Assembly: GCF_900142985.1 (NCBI RefSeq) | Contig: NZ_LT670849.1 | Location: 1,550,001-1,614,000 of the forward strand | Length of the DNA stretch: 64,000 bases | Reading direction: 5' to 3' | Origin: Bradyrhizobium erythrophlei | GTDB taxonomy: Bacteria; Pseudomonadota; Alphaproteobacteria; Rhizobiales; Xanthobacteraceae | Shown: positions 8,448 to 16,115 of the stretch, piece by piece | Layout of the letters: each line of letters opens with the position of its first letter | Position numbering within the stretch: the stretch's first letter is position 1 | Program-made: the position numbers and the translations under genes | The notes under the pieces: model-generated | What the model was told of the DNA's origin: nothing | What the model saw: only the letters and a program-made list of their open reading frames with translations | Database searches by the model: none

Positions 8448-8993
8448 ATGACCACATACGGCTATGCGAGAGTGAGCACCGACGGCCAGACATTGGCCGC
8501 CCAAGACGCGGCGCTGCATGCAGCGGGCTGCGCCAAAGTCTATAGCGAGACGGCATCAGGCGCGAAGACCAACCGGGCCGAACTGGGCAAGGTCGTGAAG
8601 CGGCTCGGCAAGGGCGACGTGTTGATGGTGACGCGGCTCGATCGGCTGGCGCGCTCGACGCGCGATCTGCTCAACACGCTCGACGAGATCAGCAAGCGCG
8701 GCGCGGGCTTCAAATCGCTGGCCGATCAGTGGTGCGACACCACGACACCGCACGGCAGGCTGATGTTGACCGTCCTGGGCGGGCTGGCCGAGTTCGAGCG
8801 CGAGCTGATCAAGGCGAGAACTGGCGAAGGCCGGGCGCGGGCCAAGGCGCGCGGCGTGCACATGGGAAGGCCGCCCAAGCTGGACGCGTACCAGCGGCGT
8901 GAGGCCCTCAAGCGCCGCGACGATGATGGCGAGTCGCTGACGGCCATCGCCCGCACCTATGGCGTTAGCCACACCACGATCGGCCGGCTGTAG
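8448..8993 (+). CDS. serine recombinase / resolvase
   Basis: A 181-residue site-specific recombinase of the resolvase/invertase (Tn3/Hin) family. Ser10 within GYARVSTDGQ is the catalytic serine, and RLDRLARSTRDL and EFERELIKARTGEG are conserved structural motifs. The C-terminal 45 residues (GRPPKLDAYQ onward) form a Hin-like helix-turn-helix ending SHTTIGRL. The start at ATG 8448 is taken because the YxRVST motif must lie near the N-terminus; the open frame extends back to 8277 without similarity. Lone resolvases of this type are frequent in Bradyrhizobium islands. No transposase is adjacent. Confidence 0.9.
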   Translation: MTTYGYARVSTDGQTLAAQDAALHAAGCAKVYSETASGAKTNRAELGKVVKRLGKGDVLMVTRLDRLARSTRDLLNTLDEISKRGAGFKSLADQWCDTTTPHGRLMLTVLGGLAEFERELIKARTGEGRARAKARGVHMGRPPKLDAYQRREALKRRDDDGESLTAIARTYGVSHTTIGRL

Positions 8994-9088
8994 GATTGAC
9001 CATGAGGAACCGTGCGGACGTTACGAAGACGACACGGCGATATTCGATCGGGTAGAACCTGAGCTGGCACGACCACGCGAGTTATGCG

Positions 9089-9442
9089 ATGCCCCGTAGC
9101 AACTGGCAGGAGCACAAATGGCGTAGGGACCGGCTGTGGGAGCTTGGCCTGAAGCGGGACGAGTATGGGAAGTATCTCGAAAGCCCGCACTGGCAAGAGT
9201 GTAGGAAGCTCAAGCTTGACGAGCAGAGAGACGTAGTCGGCTATAACTTCTGTGAAAAATGCGGCAGACGCCCAGAGGCGACAAGGAAGACCGCCCTCAA
9301 CGTACACCATCTTACGTATGAACGGTTGGGCAACGAACTGCTTGATGACCTGCAAATTATCTGCCGGCCCTGCCACGACAAGGAACACGGACGCGATCTA
9401 GAGACGCAGAAGAGGTGGTACGATCCACGGCGTTTCGAGTGA
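9089..9442 (+). CDS. HNH endonuclease-like protein
   Basis: A 117-residue protein with an HNH fold signature: Cys55-x2-Cys58, then His73-His74, a conserved Asn82, and Cys92-x2-Cys95-His96 with His100. The four cysteines probably bind a structural zinc and the His pair with Asn and the last His would form the metal-dependent nuclease centre. Small HNH proteins of this size occur in phages, where they aid DNA packaging, and in mobile islands. The ATG at 9089 lacks a clear ribosome binding site. It lies between the resolvase and the chain of tiny ORFs leading to the integrase. Confidence 0.75.
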   Translation: MPRSNWQEHKWRRDRLWELGLKRDEYGKYLESPHWQECRKLKLDEQRDVVGYNFCEKCGRRPEATRKTALNVHHLTYERLGNELLDDLQIICRPCHDKEHGRDLETQKRWYDPRRFE

Positions 9443-9594
9443 CGGCGCGCGCGTGGCGGGTGTGCCTCCATCCTGCTCGGGGAGTCGTGTTGGACGCCGA
9501 AATTTTACAACCGTCCCAACTCATGCATAAATGTGCGAGCCGAAGGGAAGGCGCAACCTCCCTCCGGCTCTAACCAAGACCAAGGAGAGCACCC

Positions 9595-9969
9595 ATGGCC
9601 AAGGCTACCAGCACGTCTACCATCTGCGAATCCCATCTGCACGTTCAAACAGACCTCGCCGAATTGCGAGAGGCCGGCGTCAGACCACTGTTTCACTTCT
9701 TCTGTTTTTTGGTTTCGCTAGACGAGGAGCTACGCGCCCGCGATCGCTCCACCTTGCCGATCTATACCCACCGTGATCGCAATGATCGCGTGTGGTTTCG
9801 CGTCGACCGAGGCCCGCGCATTGCGATGCCGAGTGATCCCACGTCGCCAGAATTTGATCGCGCCTATCATGCGGCGCTGGTCGACGCTGGCGAGCAGCAT
9901 GATCTCGATGACTGGAGCGAACTACGGCGTTTCCATGCCGAGCAGAAGCGAGCGAGGATTCGCGCGTGA
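9595..9969 (+). CDS. hypothetical protein resembling an integrase N-terminal domain
   Basis: A 124-residue protein with a strong AAGGAG ribosome binding site before ATG 9595. Residues about 62-93 (VWFRVDRGPRIAMPSDPTS and following EFDRAYHAAL) closely resemble the N-terminal region of the integrase in this same window (GGPRIRLPDDPTSQEFRDAY). In the integrase this precedes the SAM-like core-binding domain. Here no catalytic domain follows: the frame ends in a charged helix (WSELRRFHAEQKRARIRA). It may be a free-standing DNA-binding module or a truncated integrase relic. It overlaps the next ORF in GTGA. Confidence 0.6.
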   Translation: MAKATSTSTICESHLHVQTDLAELREAGVRPLFHFFCFLVSLDEELRARDRSTLPIYTHRDRNDRVWFRVDRGPRIAMPSDPTSPEFDRAYHAALVDAGEQHDLDDWSELRRFHAEQKRARIRA

Positions 9970-10136
9970 GTGAACCGGGCACTGTCGAACCTATGACAGA
10001 CGAACTTGATGATCTGTTTATGGACGCGATTGAGAATTTTCCGGAAGACCAGCGCGAGGCTGCGCGCGATTGGTACGCCAACGCGTGCGCCGCGCTGCAT
10101 ATCATCGCAAAGCTGAAAAAAGGCGTAATGCCATGA
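9966..10136 (+). CDS. 56-residue hypothetical protein
   Basis: GTG at 9966 overlaps the preceding stop (GTGA) and its own TGA overlaps the next ATG (ATGA at 10133-10136), so it is the middle of a three-gene translationally coupled chain. The product is acidic and helical (DELDDLFMDAIENF, DQREAARDWYANACAAL). Coupling on both sides is the main evidence that it is real. No family recognised. Confidence 0.5.
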   Translation: MSEPGTVEPMTDELDDLFMDAIENFPEDQREAARDWYANACAALHIIAKLKKGVMP

Positions 10137-10351
10137 GCGACGACGTAATCACGGTCGAACGTCTCGAACGGGCGCTTGCTGTCTCTGCGTACCTCGTTGA
10201 GCTGGACGGCCCAAAGATGGTTCCGATTTTCGAGCGCATTGAGCGCGAGCTGTCCGCGCTTCGATCGCAACAGGACGCCACCGAACGCGCGAGGCGGCTT
10301 CTGGAAAGCTATGGCCAGCCCCGCGCGATCGAGCCGCCTCTAGGGCTCTAA
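10133..10351 (+). CDS. 72-residue hypothetical protein
   Basis: Starts at ATG 10133, overlapping the upstream stop. The helical product contains VERLERALAVSAYLVE and FERIERELSALRSQQDATERARRLLESY, heptad-like patterns that suggest a small coiled-coil protein. It is the last member of the coupled chain 9595-10351 and might be an accessory of the element such as a regulator of the integrase; that is a guess from position. Confidence 0.55.
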   Translation: MSDDVITVERLERALAVSAYLVELDGPKMVPIFERIERELSALRSQQDATERARRLLESYGQPRAIEPPLGL

Positions 10352-10377
10352 CAACCGACAACAAGGAGATCTGAAAA

Positions 10378-10485
10378 ATGAGAGCGGTGTGCGTCAACAC
10401 ACCGCTCGCCATTCGGATTTTGTCGGAGCGACATCACACTACGGTGAGCTTGTTACCCACGCTTGCTGGAAAATCAAAAGCTTAG
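10378..10485 (+). CDS. possible 35-residue peptide over a hairpin
   Basis: An AAGGAG at 10364-10369 stands nine bases before ATG 10378, opening a 36-codon ORF to TAG 10485. The first codons coincide with a perfect 10-bp hairpin (GAGCGGTGTG 10382-10391, CACACCGCTC 10398-10407), so the site may be a regulated leader or simply a terminator-like structure after the preceding gene. Confidence 0.3.
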   Translation: MRAVCVNTPLAIRILSERHHTTVSLLPTLAGKSKA

Positions 10486-10709
10486 CTTCGTGTGGACTCG
10501 CACCACACGCACGAGTCTGTAGATGCAAAAATTCCAATTGACTGGAACAACAACTTGTCCACTGGATCGCAGTCAAGATTTCCGCTTGGCCAAGCGCGTA
10601 GTCGCGAAAACCTTTCCCTGTTCATCTGGGCCTCGGTTTTCGAATTTTTTCGAAACCACGATCGCACTGTGGCTTGGCCGGCCGAGTGCTCAGATGGAGC
10701 CTTTCTAAC
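10486..10709. other. region before the xis-like gene
   Basis: No gene supported. It contains short inverted repeats (for example GTGTGG and CCACAC near 10490-10508) that could be integrase or excisionase arm sites, and GGAG at 10696-10699 as ribosome binding site for the next gene. Confidence 0.3.
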
Positions 10710-10958
10710 TTGCCACGGCAGTCCGCACTTCCTCCATCTCTGGCGCCGCGTATGGTGTCCCGCGAGATCGTTGCGGCCTACACTGGCGTCTCTGCAAACA
10801 CTTTTGACAAGATGGTAGAGACTGGGGTGATGCCGAAGGCTCGCACCATCCCGGGCACTACTCGCAAAGCGTGGGATCTAAGGGAAGTTGACATCGCCAT
10901 CGATGCGTTGCCCCGTGACGGCGAGGAACTGGCCCCAGCAGATGAGGGGTGGTCCTGA
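10710..10958 (+). CDS. AlpA/Xis-like helix-turn-helix protein
   Basis: A small winged-helix DNA-binding protein, probably an excisionase or integrase regulator. The core (SREIVAAYTGVSANTFDKMV, then GVMPKARTI and a KAWDLREVDIAID helix) is the AlpA/MerR-like pattern in which a resolved HTH reads a target and the wing follows. Start uncertain: TTG 10710 is favoured because the family typically begins P-R-Q-S-x-x-P-P-S-L-A-P-R and GGAG precedes it by ten bases; ATG 10674 and ATG 10752 are alternatives. Its stop overlaps the integrase start (TGATG), so the two are translationally coupled. Confidence 0.7.
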   Translation: MPRQSALPPSLAPRMVSREIVAAYTGVSANTFDKMVETGVMPKARTIPGTTRKAWDLREVDIAIDALPRDGEELAPADEGWS

Positions 10959-12058
10959 TGCCACGCAAGCTGCCACCTCACGTCGAACCCAATCACGTCA
11001 AGGGCAAAACCTATCTGTCGTTTCGCATCCGCAAGGGGAAGGGAGGGCCGCGCATTCGGCTGCCCGACGATCCGACATCGCAAGAGTTTCGCGATGCTTA
11101 CGCCGCCGCGATGGCTGGCGAGACCTTGATCAGGCCGAAGATCAAGAAGGATGCTCCCGGCTCAATCGGTGCACTGATCGCTAGCTACAAGGCAAGTGGT
11201 CAATTCAAGGCGATGAAGCCCTCATCGAAGGCCGGCTATATGTCGCGCCTCGAAACCATTCGCATCGATCACGGCCACCGCGCCGTCGCCGGTCTCACAA
11301 AGGATCGCATTAACAGCAAAATTCTTACCCCGTTGGCGGATCGGCCGGGCGCTGCACTCGACACGTTGAAGAAGCTTCGCATCCTGATCAAGCACGCCAT
11401 CGAGAAGAAATGGCTCGCACATGATCCATCCGTCGGCATCAAGCGACCCAAGAGCAAAGAGATCCGCGCTTGGACCGATGCCGAACTGGCCGCCTTTGAG
11501 AGGCGCTGGCCGATCGGCACGAAGCAGCGCACTGCCTATGCGCTCATGCTCAACATGGGCACGGCGCGCGTCGACACACATCTGTTGACGTGGCGTCAGG
11601 TCGACGATGGGGCCGGCTATACGCGGCACAAGACCGGAATCGCAGTCGACATGGCGGTGAGCGAGGAGCTTCAGAAGGCGCTAGCCGCAACGCCGCGCAA
11701 GCACGTCACCGTCATCAACACTGAATACGGCAAACCCTTTAGCGTTGATGGATTCAGCGGCTTCATGCGTGACGCGATCACCAAGGCCGGACTGCCTCTC
11801 GATTGCCAACCGCACGGCCTTCGCAAGACGCTCGGCAGGATGCTCGCCGATGCAGGAGCATCGACTCACGACATCATGGCCGCGCTCGGTCACACGACGC
11901 TATCTGAGGCCGAGAGATACACGCGCGAAGCCGATCGGCGACGAGGCGGGAAGCGCGCGGTGACGAAGCTCGACGAACATCGGGCGAACAAACTTTCCCA
12001 AACCGCGCCTGATAGTTTGGGAAAAGCCGTGAAAACAGAAGGGAAATCAGAGCGGTGA
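10958..12058 (+). CDS. tyrosine-type site-specific integrase
   Basis: A 366-residue tyrosine recombinase catalysing integration and excision of the element. An N-terminal beta-rich arm-binding region (about 15-55) is followed by a SAM-like core-binding domain (about 65-155) and the catalytic domain. Catalytic residues visible are Arg204 (GTARVDTHL), Lys in RHKTG, His286-x2-Arg289 (HGLRK), His312 (LGHTT) and the nucleophile Tyr321 (ERYTREAD). The ATG at 10958 overlaps the upstream stop; a GTG at 10949 is the alternative. It ends ten bases before a tRNA-Glu gene, the likely attachment site. Confidence 0.92.
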   Translation: MPRKLPPHVEPNHVKGKTYLSFRIRKGKGGPRIRLPDDPTSQEFRDAYAAAMAGETLIRPKIKKDAPGSIGALIASYKASGQFKAMKPSSKAGYMSRLETIRIDHGHRAVAGLTKDRINSKILTPLADRPGAALDTLKKLRILIKHAIEKKWLAHDPSVGIKRPKSKEIRAWTDAELAAFERRWPIGTKQRTAYALMLNMGTARVDTHLLTWRQVDDGAGYTRHKTGIAVDMAVSEELQKALAATPRKHVTVINTEYGKPFSVDGFSGFMRDAITKAGLPLDCQPHGLRKTLGRMLADAGASTHDIMAALGHTTLSEAERYTREADRRRGGKRAVTKLDEHRANKLSQTAPDSLGKAVKTEGKSER

Positions 12059-12067
12059 GGATCGACA

Positions 12068-12142
12068 TGGCGCTCCCTAGGGGAATCGAACCCCTGTTTC
12101 AGCCTTGAGAGGGCCGCGTCCTAACCGCTAGACGAAGGGAGC
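12068..12142 (-). tRNA. tRNA-Glu (anticodon CTC)
   Basis: Reverse complement folds as a full cloverleaf: 7-bp acceptor GCTCCCT/AGGGAGC, D arm with GTC/GAC, anticodon stem CGGCC/GGCTG with loop CTCTCAA (anticodon CTC), T stem AGGGG/CCCCT with loop TTCGATT, discriminator G and an encoded CCA. Its 3' end faces the integrase, making the 3' half (about 12068-12100) the probable attB/attR sequence that the element restores on integration. Confidence 0.95.
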
Positions 12143-12221
12143 GTAATGCCGAAGGGATAGCCTTGAAATCCGCTGGCGGCAAGCCGCAACAACACCGAAG
12201 GTGAACGCCTCGCTTGTGGAT

Positions 12222-12260
12222 TTCCGGGCCTGCGCCTTGGCGGCGCATCCCGGAATGACG
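12222..12260. repeat. dispersed inverted repeat (CCCGG..AATGACG type)
   Basis: TTCCGGG with inner GCGCC pairs with GGCGC and CCCGGAA, followed by TGACG. Similar copies occur near 19040-19138, 38258-38306 and 41996-42094 in this window, consistent with a REP-like family. The rest of 12143-12297 shows nothing. Confidence 0.55.
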
Positions 12261-12297
12261 AAGGCAGCGACCTATCCGCCCGGGAAAGCGGGGATCA

Positions 12298-12630
12298 TCA
12301 GGGCTCGTTCACGAACCTCAGGCGGCCCACGGCCTTGAGACTATGCGCATCGAAGGTGCGGATTTCGGTCACCCCGCCGACGTCGAGCGTCACCACGATC
12401 CGGTCACCGGCGACCGTTGCCGAAACGATCTTGGCACCCTTGGGCAGAACGGCCGTGATCTCGGCGGTGTTAACGCTTCCCTCTGCCTTGAAAAGACGAT
12501 AGCCGATGGCAATCAAGACGGCCGCAATCGCGACCCCCGTGGTGAGGCCTGCGATCAGCATCAAGCGCCGCACCCGCGCAAACAGCGCGGCCTGTTCGGG
12601 GGTCGGTTCGGGCGCGACGGTGTCGGTCAT
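12298..12630 (-). CDS. conserved single-TM protein (DUF6476-like)
   Basis: A 110-residue protein with one membrane helix (about residues 22-44, LMLIAGLTTGVAIAAVLIAI) after a short cytoplasmic N-terminus, then a small periplasmic beta domain containing TAVLPKGAKIVSATVAGDRI and a VGGVTEIRTFD strand. This matches a small family seen next to pseudouridine synthase genes in Rhizobiales. The start at 12630 (MTDTV) is chosen because upstream in-frame ATGs at 12666 and 12678 would run into the divergent neighbour. Function unknown; envelope localisation is inferred from the helix. Confidence 0.75.
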   Translation of the reverse strand: MTDTVAPEPTPEQAALFARVRRLMLIAGLTTGVAIAAVLIAIGYRLFKAEGSVNTAEITAVLPKGAKIVSATVAGDRIVVTLDVGGVTEIRTFDAHSLKAVGRLRFVNEP

Positions 12631-12667
12631 TTTGCTTTTTGGAACGGAAATTTGAGTAACGGTCATC

Positions 12668-13666
12668 TTGGGTAACAATCAAAGGCTGGAAGTTGTCGTC
12701 GAAGGCAGCGAGGGATCGCCCCGGCTCGACCGCGTGCTCGCGGCCCGCGTGGCCGAGCTGTCGCGGTCGCGGCTGAAAGCGCTGATCCTCGACGGCCGGG
12801 TCACGGTGAAAAACGCGCCCGTCCGTGACCCCGCTTATCATGTCGTCGCCGGGGATACGATCACAATCGACGTGCCGGCGCCGGTGGCCGCGGAACCGAA
12901 AGGCGAAGATATCGCGCTCGATATCGTCTACGAAGACGACGACCTCATCGTCATCGACAAGCCCGCGGGCCTGGTCGTGCATCCGGGCGCTGGCCACGAG
13001 ACCGGAACGCTCGTGAACGCGCTGATCGCCCATTGCGGCGACAGCCTTTCCGGCATCGGCGGGGTGAAACGGCCGGGTATCGTGCACCGGATCGACAAGG
13101 ACACTTCCGGCCTGCTTGTCGTCGCCAAGAACGATGCGGCGCATGCGTCGCTGTCGGCGCAATTCGCCGATCACGGCAAGACCGGCGAGATGCGGCGCGG
13201 CTACCTGGCTTTCGTCTGGGGGGTGCCGAACCGCGTCCGCGGCACGGTCGACGCGCCGATCGACCGCCACCCGCATGCCCGGGAAAAAATGGCGGTGCGC
13301 GAAGGCGGTCGGCACGCGGTGACACACTGGGAGATCGTCGAGAGCTTCAAGGGGCCGGACGGCAAGCCGGTGGCTTCGCTGATTGCCTGTCAGCTCGAGA
13401 CCGGCCGGACCCATCAGATCCGCCTGCACCTTGCCCATATCGGCCACCCCCTGATGGGCGATCCGGTCTACGGCCCGCACTTCAAGACCAAGGCCACTCA
13501 CCTCGGACCCGAGAGTCAGGCGGCCTTGGCGGCCCTCGACCGCCAAGCGCTACATGCATACCTTCTGGCCCTGGAGCACCCGAAAACCGGGGCGATTCTG
13601 GAGTGGAACTCGGATTTGCCCGCCGATTTGCGATTTTTGGAGCATTCGCTCCAAGCGGCGCTATGA
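12668..13666 (+). CDS. rluD: RluA/RluD-family 23S rRNA pseudouridine synthase
   Basis: A 332-residue enzyme that isomerises uridine to pseudouridine, for RluD in helix 69 of 23S rRNA. An S4-like RNA-binding region lies at about 20-80 (PRLDRVLAARVAELSRSRLK). The catalytic motif HRIDKDTSGLLV carries Asp143, and DKPAGLVVHPG and GRTHQIRLHL are further family signatures. The product starts at TTG 12668; no upstream ATG is in frame, and this start overlaps nothing if the divergent gene begins at 12630. In alphaproteobacteria rluD commonly precedes rpoH, as here, which supports RluD over RluC, though the exact uridine target cannot be read. Confidence 0.88.
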   Translation: MGNNQRLEVVVEGSEGSPRLDRVLAARVAELSRSRLKALILDGRVTVKNAPVRDPAYHVVAGDTITIDVPAPVAAEPKGEDIALDIVYEDDDLIVIDKPAGLVVHPGAGHETGTLVNALIAHCGDSLSGIGGVKRPGIVHRIDKDTSGLLVVAKNDAAHASLSAQFADHGKTGEMRRGYLAFVWGVPNRVRGTVDAPIDRHPHAREKMAVREGGRHAVTHWEIVESFKGPDGKPVASLIACQLETGRTHQIRLHLAHIGHPLMGDPVYGPHFKTKATHLGPESQAALAALDRQALHAYLLALEHPKTGAILEWNSDLPADLRFLEHSLQAAL

Positions 13667-13882
13667 CGCAGGGTCTCTGAAAAGCTGTGATATGCCAGAC
13701 GGTTATGGCTGCCACACTGTAACGTGACGGGGGTTTAACTTTCAAACCCGGTCCCGTTTGGTGTATGTTGCGCCTGCGTTGAATATCCAACGCGGAACAT
13801 CGCAGAGCGACTGGCTTTAACAAAAGGAGCCGCCTGCCTGGCCCGCCGCTATCGGGGGCCTGAACATCTGGAGGGCGCAAGA
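13667..13882. other. rpoH upstream region
   Basis: A 216-base gap that must hold the rpoH promoter(s). No confident consensus promoter was picked by eye; an AAGGAG at about 13825 is too far upstream to be the ribosome binding site and CTGGAGG near 13870 is the likelier one. Confidence 0.4.
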
Positions 13883-14788
13883 ATGGCCCGCACAGCTACC
13901 CTGCCGATTCTCAATGGAGAATCCGGCCTGTCCCGATACCTCGCCGAGATCCGCAAATTTCCGATGCTGGAACCCCAGCAGGAATACATGCTCGCCAAGC
14001 GTTTGCGCGAGCATGACGATCGCGACGCGGCATCCCAACTTGTCACCAGCCATCTCCGGCTCGTGGCCAAAATAGCCATGGGCTATCGCGGCTACGGATT
14101 GCCAATTTCCGAGGTCGTCTCGGAAGGCAATGTCGGCCTGATGCAGGCGGTGAAGCGGTTCGAACCCGAAAAGGGGTTCCGGCTCGCTACATACGCCATG
14201 TGGTGGATCAAGGCCTCAATTCAAGAGTACATCCTACGTTCCTGGTCGCTCGTAAAAATGGGCACCACCGCGAACCAGAAGAAGCTGTTCTTCAACCTGC
14301 GCAAGGCCAAGAGCAAGATCTCGGCGCTTGAAGAGGGCGATCTGCGCCCCGATCAGGTGAAGATCATCGCCAAGCGCCTCGGCGTCACCGATCAGGACGT
14401 GATCGACATGAACCGCCGTCTCGGCGGCGATGCCTCGCTCAACGCGCCGATCCGCGACGACGGCGAAGCCGGCGAATGGCAGGACTGGCTGGTCGATAAC
14501 TCGCCCAACCAGGAAGCCATGATGGCCGAGCACGAAGAGTTCGACCATCGCCACCAGGCGCTGACGGGCGCGATCGGCGTGCTCAACGCGCGCGAACGCC
14601 GCATCTTCGAGGCGCGGCGTCTGGCGGAAGAGCCGATGACGCTGGAAGACCTTGCCGCCGAATTCGGCGTGTCGCGCGAACGCGTGCGGCAGATCGAGGT
14701 CCGCGCCTTCGAGAAGGTGCAGTCGGCCGTGAAGGGCACGATCGCCAGGCAGGAAGCTGCCGCGCTCGAGGCCGCCCACGCCGCCTGA
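13883..14788 (+). CDS. rpoH: RNA polymerase sigma-32 factor (heat shock)
   Basis: A 301-residue group-3 sigma factor that directs RNA polymerase to heat-shock promoters. Region 2 is evident at about 45-125 (LVTSHLRLVAKIAMGYRGYG, then FRLATYAMWWIKASIQEYIL). The RpoH-specific box follows as NQKKLFFNLRKAK near 135. Region 4.2 with its helix-turn-helix lies near 255-280 (TLEDLAAEFGVSRERVRQIE). CTGGAGG precedes the ATG. Bradyrhizobia carry several rpoH copies; which one this is cannot be decided here. A strong terminator follows the stop by 26 bases, so it is a single-gene or last-gene transcript. Confidence 0.95.
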   Translation: MARTATLPILNGESGLSRYLAEIRKFPMLEPQQEYMLAKRLREHDDRDAASQLVTSHLRLVAKIAMGYRGYGLPISEVVSEGNVGLMQAVKRFEPEKGFRLATYAMWWIKASIQEYILRSWSLVKMGTTANQKKLFFNLRKAKSKISALEEGDLRPDQVKIIAKRLGVTDQDVIDMNRRLGGDASLNAPIRDDGEAGEWQDWLVDNSPNQEAMMAEHEEFDHRHQALTGAIGVLNARERRIFEARRLAEEPMTLEDLAAEFGVSRERVRQIEVRAFEKVQSAVKGTIARQEAAALEAAHAA

Positions 14789-14814
14789 TCGAGGCAATCG
14801 AGACAAGAACAAGG

Positions 14815-14840
14815 AAGCCGGCGGAAACGCCGGCTTTTTT
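14815..14840 (+). terminator. rho-independent terminator of rpoH
   Basis: Nine-bp perfect stem AAGCCGGCG (14815-14823) and CGCCGGCTT (14828-14836) with a GAAA tetraloop and T run. Confidence 0.92.
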
Positions 14841-14857
14841 GTTGTCTACACTCTTGT

Positions 14858-14968
14858 CCCGGACGCAGCGCGGCGCGAAGTGTCGGGCTGCTGAGCCGGG
14901 ACCCGCGGCCTGTGAGACCCCGGATCAGCGGCGCACCGTTTCACGCTGCGCAGCATCCGGGGAACGGG
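14858..14968. repeat. dispersed Bradyrhizobium-type inverted repeat
   Basis: Fragments CCCGGACGCAGCG, GCTGAGCCGGGACC and CACGCTGCGCAGCATCCGGG are mutually inverted and match the pattern of a common intergenic palindromic repeat of this genus. No gene was seen in 14841-15086. Confidence 0.55.
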
Positions 14969-15086
14969 GACGGAAGCCGACGAGGCGCTGCGCCCCTGTG
15001 AACCCAGAGGGCGACTGCCGCCGACCAAGGGAGGACGGGCGGCATCTCGCGGCGCCCCACAGACTAACCAGCCAGGCGTCACTGCC

Positions 15087-15440
15087 ATGCCGATCACCTT
15101 GCAATCGACCATCAGTTTCTCTGGCGAATTCATGCGCAAGCTGCCGGCGCTCGAGCAGACCATGATCGCCCACGGGCTCGACCCATCCGGCTTCGTGATC
15201 TCCAAGGATCGCGCCACGCCATCTTCGGTGGTGCCATTCGTCGGCCCGTTCTTCTACGACTACACCGTGTTCGTCGACGGCGAGAGCTTTACCCTCACCG
15301 AGCCGAACGACATGGTGTTTCTGGATTACTTCCTCAAACTCTGCACCGCCGAAGAGGAAGACCGCCCGCTGCCGCAGCTGCGCCGGACGGGCCCCGGGGT
15401 CGCCCGCCGCTTTCTGAACTGGATGACCCAATCGATTTGA
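15087..15440 (+). CDS. conserved hypothetical protein
   Basis: A 117-residue soluble protein without signal peptide or membrane helix. Acidic and aromatic segments (VGPFFYDYTVFVDGESFTL and NDMVFLDYFLKL) suggest a compact alpha/beta fold, and the C-terminus is basic (RRTGPGVARRFLNWM). It was not recognised; similar short proteins are conserved among Bradyrhizobium. It is convergent with the amidase gene on the minus strand, with only eight bases between stop codons. Confidence 0.65.
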   Translation: MPITLQSTISFSGEFMRKLPALEQTMIAHGLDPSGFVISKDRATPSSVVPFVGPFFYDYTVFVDGESFTLTEPNDMVFLDYFLKLCTAEEEDRPLPQLRRTGPGVARRFLNWMTQSI

Positions 15441-15448
15441 GAGGCGCT

Positions 15449-16069
15449 CTACTCCCCCCACTCCCGCGCCATGGTTGCGAGCGTGCAACCCTCGCAGTAG
15501 CGCGCGTCCTTGAAGTCGATCCAGTTGTGCGCATAGACGTGATCGAGCGGAATCCGGTAACGCGCGCGCAAGACCTTCACCAGGATCCGCCAGGCTTCGA
15601 TCTGCGCTTCGGTGGCAGGCTTCGTGACATCCGGATAGTTGCCGGCGAACTCGACGCCGATCGAAGTATCCTTGTTGACCCGATGAAAAGTCTTGCTGTT
15701 GTCGATGTACTTGTTGTCGTTGCGGTCGGCGCCGTCGGTATGCGTCGGAACGAGATGATCCGCGACCGCCCAGTAGACCGTGCCGTCGGTCTCGACCCAC
15801 ACCATGACGCCGCGGCGCGTCGGATTTTTTGACTGTAGCGCAGCGCCGCCGCGCGCCGAGCCCGCCGGCCCCTCGGTCTGATGCACGATGATGTTAGCCC
15901 AGGGATGGGCCTTTTCGACATCGCCCCACGGCGCGAGCCAAACCATCTTCAGGCCCGGAATATCCGGCGTGCCGGAGGAGCGCGCGATCGCCTCGAGCGA
16001 AGGCTCGCCGGCAAAGGCCGGAGACAACACCAGTGCAAGGACGGCACTCAGGCAAAAACGCAAATTCAT
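15449..16069 (-). CDS. secreted N-acetylmuramoyl-L-alanine amidase (Amidase_2)
   Basis: A 206-residue periplasmic enzyme cleaving the amide between MurNAc and the peptide stem of peptidoglycan. Start at ATG 16069 gives a clean signal peptide (MNLRFCLSAVLALVLSPAFA); the open frame continues upstream to 16234 without similarity. The zinc site is suggested by His in NIIVHQTEG, His in VYAHNWID and the Cys of ARYCEG, the T7-lysozyme/PGRP type in which Cys takes the place of the Asp of AmpD. IGVEFAGNYPD is a conserved core strand. It lies 46 bases downstream of the diguanylate cyclase gene on the same strand, so the two may be co-transcribed. Confidence 0.8.
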   Translation of the reverse strand: MNLRFCLSAVLALVLSPAFAGEPSLEAIARSSGTPDIPGLKMVWLAPWGDVEKAHPWANIIVHQTEGPAGSARGGAALQSKNPTRRGVMVWVETDGTVYWAVADHLVPTHTDGADRNDNKYIDNSKTFHRVNKDTSIGVEFAGNYPDVTKPATEAQIEAWRILVKVLRARYRIPLDHVYAHNWIDFKDARYCEGCTLATMAREWGE

Positions 16070-16115
16070 GTCCGGCACTATGCGCCGGACCGAATTCTGA
16101 TCAAGCGGGGAGATT

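Larger units (their letters stand above)
1..12067. mobile_element. tRNA-Glu-targeted genomic island or prophage remnant (left end outside window)
   Basis: A tyrosine integrase with an adjacent Xis/AlpA-like gene abuts the 3' end of a tRNA-Glu gene. The stretch to its left holds phage tail-type genes, a serine resolvase, an HNH nuclease and several tiny hypothetical genes, while everything right of the tRNA is ordinary core chromosome. Because the tRNA 3' end faces the integrase, the element should extend leftward. No copy of the tRNA 3' end was found between 1 and 12,000, so the far junction is probably outside the window. Left limit is arbitrary. That this is an island is inference from layout; the components are seen directly. 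Confidence 0.65.

Noticed and set aside
1..12067. Left attachment repeat of the island
   Set aside because: I looked for copies of the tRNA-Glu 3' end (for example CTAGGGGAATCGAACC) and found none left of the integrase, so no attachment site is annotated there.
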